The notes under the pieces were generated by a model. That model did no database searches and was not told the origin of the DNA. It was given only the letters and a program-made list of their open reading frames with translations. From an uncultured Bacteroidota bacterium (GTDB lineage Bacteria > Bacteroidota > Bacteroidia > Chitinophagales > Chitinophagaceae), in contig CAIVEW010000024.1 of assembly GCA_903905065.1 (NCBI GenBank), positions 1-64,000 of the forward strand: DNA of 64,000 nucleotides, given 5' to 3'. The position numbers were made by a program, and so were the translations under genes. Positions 63,025 through 64,000 of the stretch are shown here, in pieces; the stretch's first letter is position 1, and each line of letters opens with the position of its first letter.

Positions 63025-63666
63025 CTAGTTGCGCTCACGCATCCTGTGCTTGCGGAATAGCGGCACTTTACTTTCGTTGCCGTTGATGAGGCGGCCAATG
63101 TTCTTATGATGAGTAAGCACTACTAGGAATGCAGTGGCAATAGCAAACAGGCGATAGCCCGGTTCCTCTGCATTATTAAAGATGAAGATGATCAGCAAAG
63201 GAAAAGCGATACTCGCCGTAATAGAACTTAAGGATACGTAGCGTGTCAAAAAAAGCATCAGCACGAAAACTGCAACCAGGCTCACTGCAACGATAGGCTG
63301 GATAGAGAGTATCATTCCAAACAATGTCGCTATACCCTTACCGCCCCTGAATTCCGCCCAAATCGGGAAAATATGTCCGAGAACCGCGGCGATACCTAAA
63401 AATATCTGGAGATTTACAAACGGCTCGCTGCGTACTGGCAATGGCGATAACAGCGCTAATGTCACGGCAAGGGAGCCCTTCAGCATGTCCACCAGCATTA
63501 CGCCACAGCCTGCCTTTTTACCAAGTATCCTGAATGCGTTGGTTGCTCCGGCGTTCCCGCTACCATGTTCGCGGATGTCAATCCCGTAAACCAATTTACT
63601 CACCCAGACTGCTGTAGGAATAGACCCGATCAAATATGCTAAAACAAGAAGAAATGCTATTGTCAT
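63025..63666 (-). CDS. plsY: Acyl-phosphate glycerol-3-phosphate acyltransferase
   Basis: PlsY is an inner-membrane enzyme that transfers acyl from acyl-phosphate to glycerol-3-phosphate in the first step of phospholipid synthesis. The 213-residue protein has several membrane helices and the family signature loops: GSIPTAVWVSKLVYGIDIREHGSGNAGATN, KGSLAVTLALL, and WAEFRGGKGIATLFG. The second loop holds the conserved Gly/Lys residues. Length is normal. It is followed on the same strand by the short spermidine-synthase-like gene after 218 bp. Confidence 0.93.
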   Translation of the reverse strand: MTIAFLLVLAYLIGSIPTAVWVSKLVYGIDIREHGSGNAGATNAFRILGKKAGCGVMLVDMLKGSLAVTLALLSPLPVRSEPFVNLQIFLGIAAVLGHIFPIWAEFRGGKGIATLFGMILSIQPIVAVSLVAVFVLMLFLTRYVSLSSITASIAFPLLIIFIFNNAEEPGYRLFAIATAFLVVLTHHKNIGRLINGNESKVPLFRKHRMRERN

Positions 63667-63690
63667 TACATTATTTCATTATGGCAAAAA

Positions 63691-63698
63691 CAAATTTA
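63691..63698 (-). promoter_or_regulatory. Possible -7 box (TAAATTTG) of plsY
   Basis: On the minus strand TAAATTTG matches TAnnTTTG 25 bp before the plsY ATG. No TTTG lies at the normal -33 distance (the nearest is 12 nt away), so this is a moderate call. Confidence 0.35.
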
Positions 63699-63860
63699 AA
63701 GGTTCTTTATCAAATATCCTAATGGCGCAGTAGATAATAGTGATAACATTTAACAAATTTTAAAATCACTATTTCATATTGCGGTAATACAAGCTTAACG
63801 TTAACGAGGATATCTATGGCAAAATACCCGCTTCTGTCTTTCGGATTGGAATTCGGATGC

Positions 63861-64000
63861 TCATTTTTGGATTTTGTCAAATAGTAATGCGATCCAGTTG
63901 TCGATACTGCCCTCACTAATCAGTCTAAAACCTGCACTACCCGCGCCTTCTACAATAATATCCCGGTCTGCAGCCAGGAGGCCACTCATTACTATTAAGC
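63861..64000 (-). CDS. prmA: Probable ribosomal protein L11 methyltransferase, C-terminal part (partial)
   Basis: Reading the minus strand from the window edge, the last 45 codons before a TGA at 63861 give a run ending in MSGLLAADRDIIVEGAGSAG, FRLISEGSIDNW and IALLFDKIQK. This resembles the C-terminus of PrmA (typically SGLL, then AGFRL, then WVALVL), which methylates ribosomal protein L11. The rest of the gene lies beyond the window. Identification rests on this short segment, so it is a moderate call. Confidence 0.55.
   Translation of the reverse strand, partial: LIVMSGLLAADRDIIVEGAGSAGFRLISEGSIDNWIALLFDKIQK

Noticed and set aside
1-64000. CRISPR arrays, transposases, phage genes, rRNA or tRNA genes
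   Set aside because: I saw no regularly spaced repeat array, no transposase or integrase motif and no convincing tRNA cloverleaf. The sequence reads as ordinary chromosomal backbone.

Overview
The window is chromosomal DNA of a Bacteroidota bacterium, most likely of the Chitinophagaceae/Chitinophagales type. The evidence is a type IX secretion system (T9SS) surface-attachment locus (porU, porV, gldJ), five secreted proteins with T9SS C-terminal sorting domains, several Bacteroidota-type promoters (TTTG about 20 nt before TAnnTTTG), and a frequent Gln at the predicted +1 position of exported proteins. The gene content is mostly conserved housekeeping and envelope functions. I see no phage, insertion sequence, CRISPR array, rRNA or tRNA gene.

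Layout. 1-5.4 kb: a general-stress flavin protein, a TlpA-like thioredoxin, a FUSC membrane protein, an ACP-phosphodiesterase family protein and a serine-hydrolase lipoprotein. 5.7-14 kb: porV and porU (minus strand) divergent from gldJ and murF. 14-17.2 kb, minus strand: zapA, lspA, a glutaminyl-cyclase-like M28 lipoprotein and an Omp28-like lipoprotein. 17.4-24.7 kb, plus strand: rbfA with an FtsX-type permease, then acs, osmC, a GH92 mannosidase and a secreted protein of unknown function. 24.7-33 kb: a membrane O-acyltransferase, an M28 peptidase, a PDZ protein, htpG and a YfhO-like membrane protein. 33-37.4 kb: a T9SS cargo protein, a truncated PAS/DHp sensor protein, mqo and a DoxX-like protein. 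37.5-42.8 kb: a TetR regulator with a palindromic operator, followed by a tolC-hlyD-ABC permease-ABC ATPase efflux operon. 42.9-50.9 kb: holB, an NHL-propeller T9SS cargo, a Uma2-like nuclease, argS, a single-domain response regulator and a metal-ligand-rich small membrane protein. 50.9-61 kb: three large T9SS cargo genes (an M12-type metalloprotease, a second protein with the same C-terminal half, and a BNR/sortilin-type protein) with a DUF1579-like protein between them. 61-64 kb: oxyR, a spermidine-synthase-like protein, plsY and the 3' end of a probable prmA.

How the genes fit together. Three parts of an export pathway lie within one window. LspA matures lipoproteins such as GldJ. The glutaminyl-cyclase-like enzyme could cap N-terminal Gln residues exposed by signal peptidase I; many exported proteins here have such a Gln. 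PorU and PorV process and attach T9SS cargo, of which five examples are encoded nearby. The TetR/efflux cluster is a self-contained regulated tripartite pump. Short dispersed palindromes (CCCCTAAAGGGG-type, CCCTCTCC/GGAGAGGG and AGAGACGTTGCA-type) sit between genes and are the main unexplained structure.
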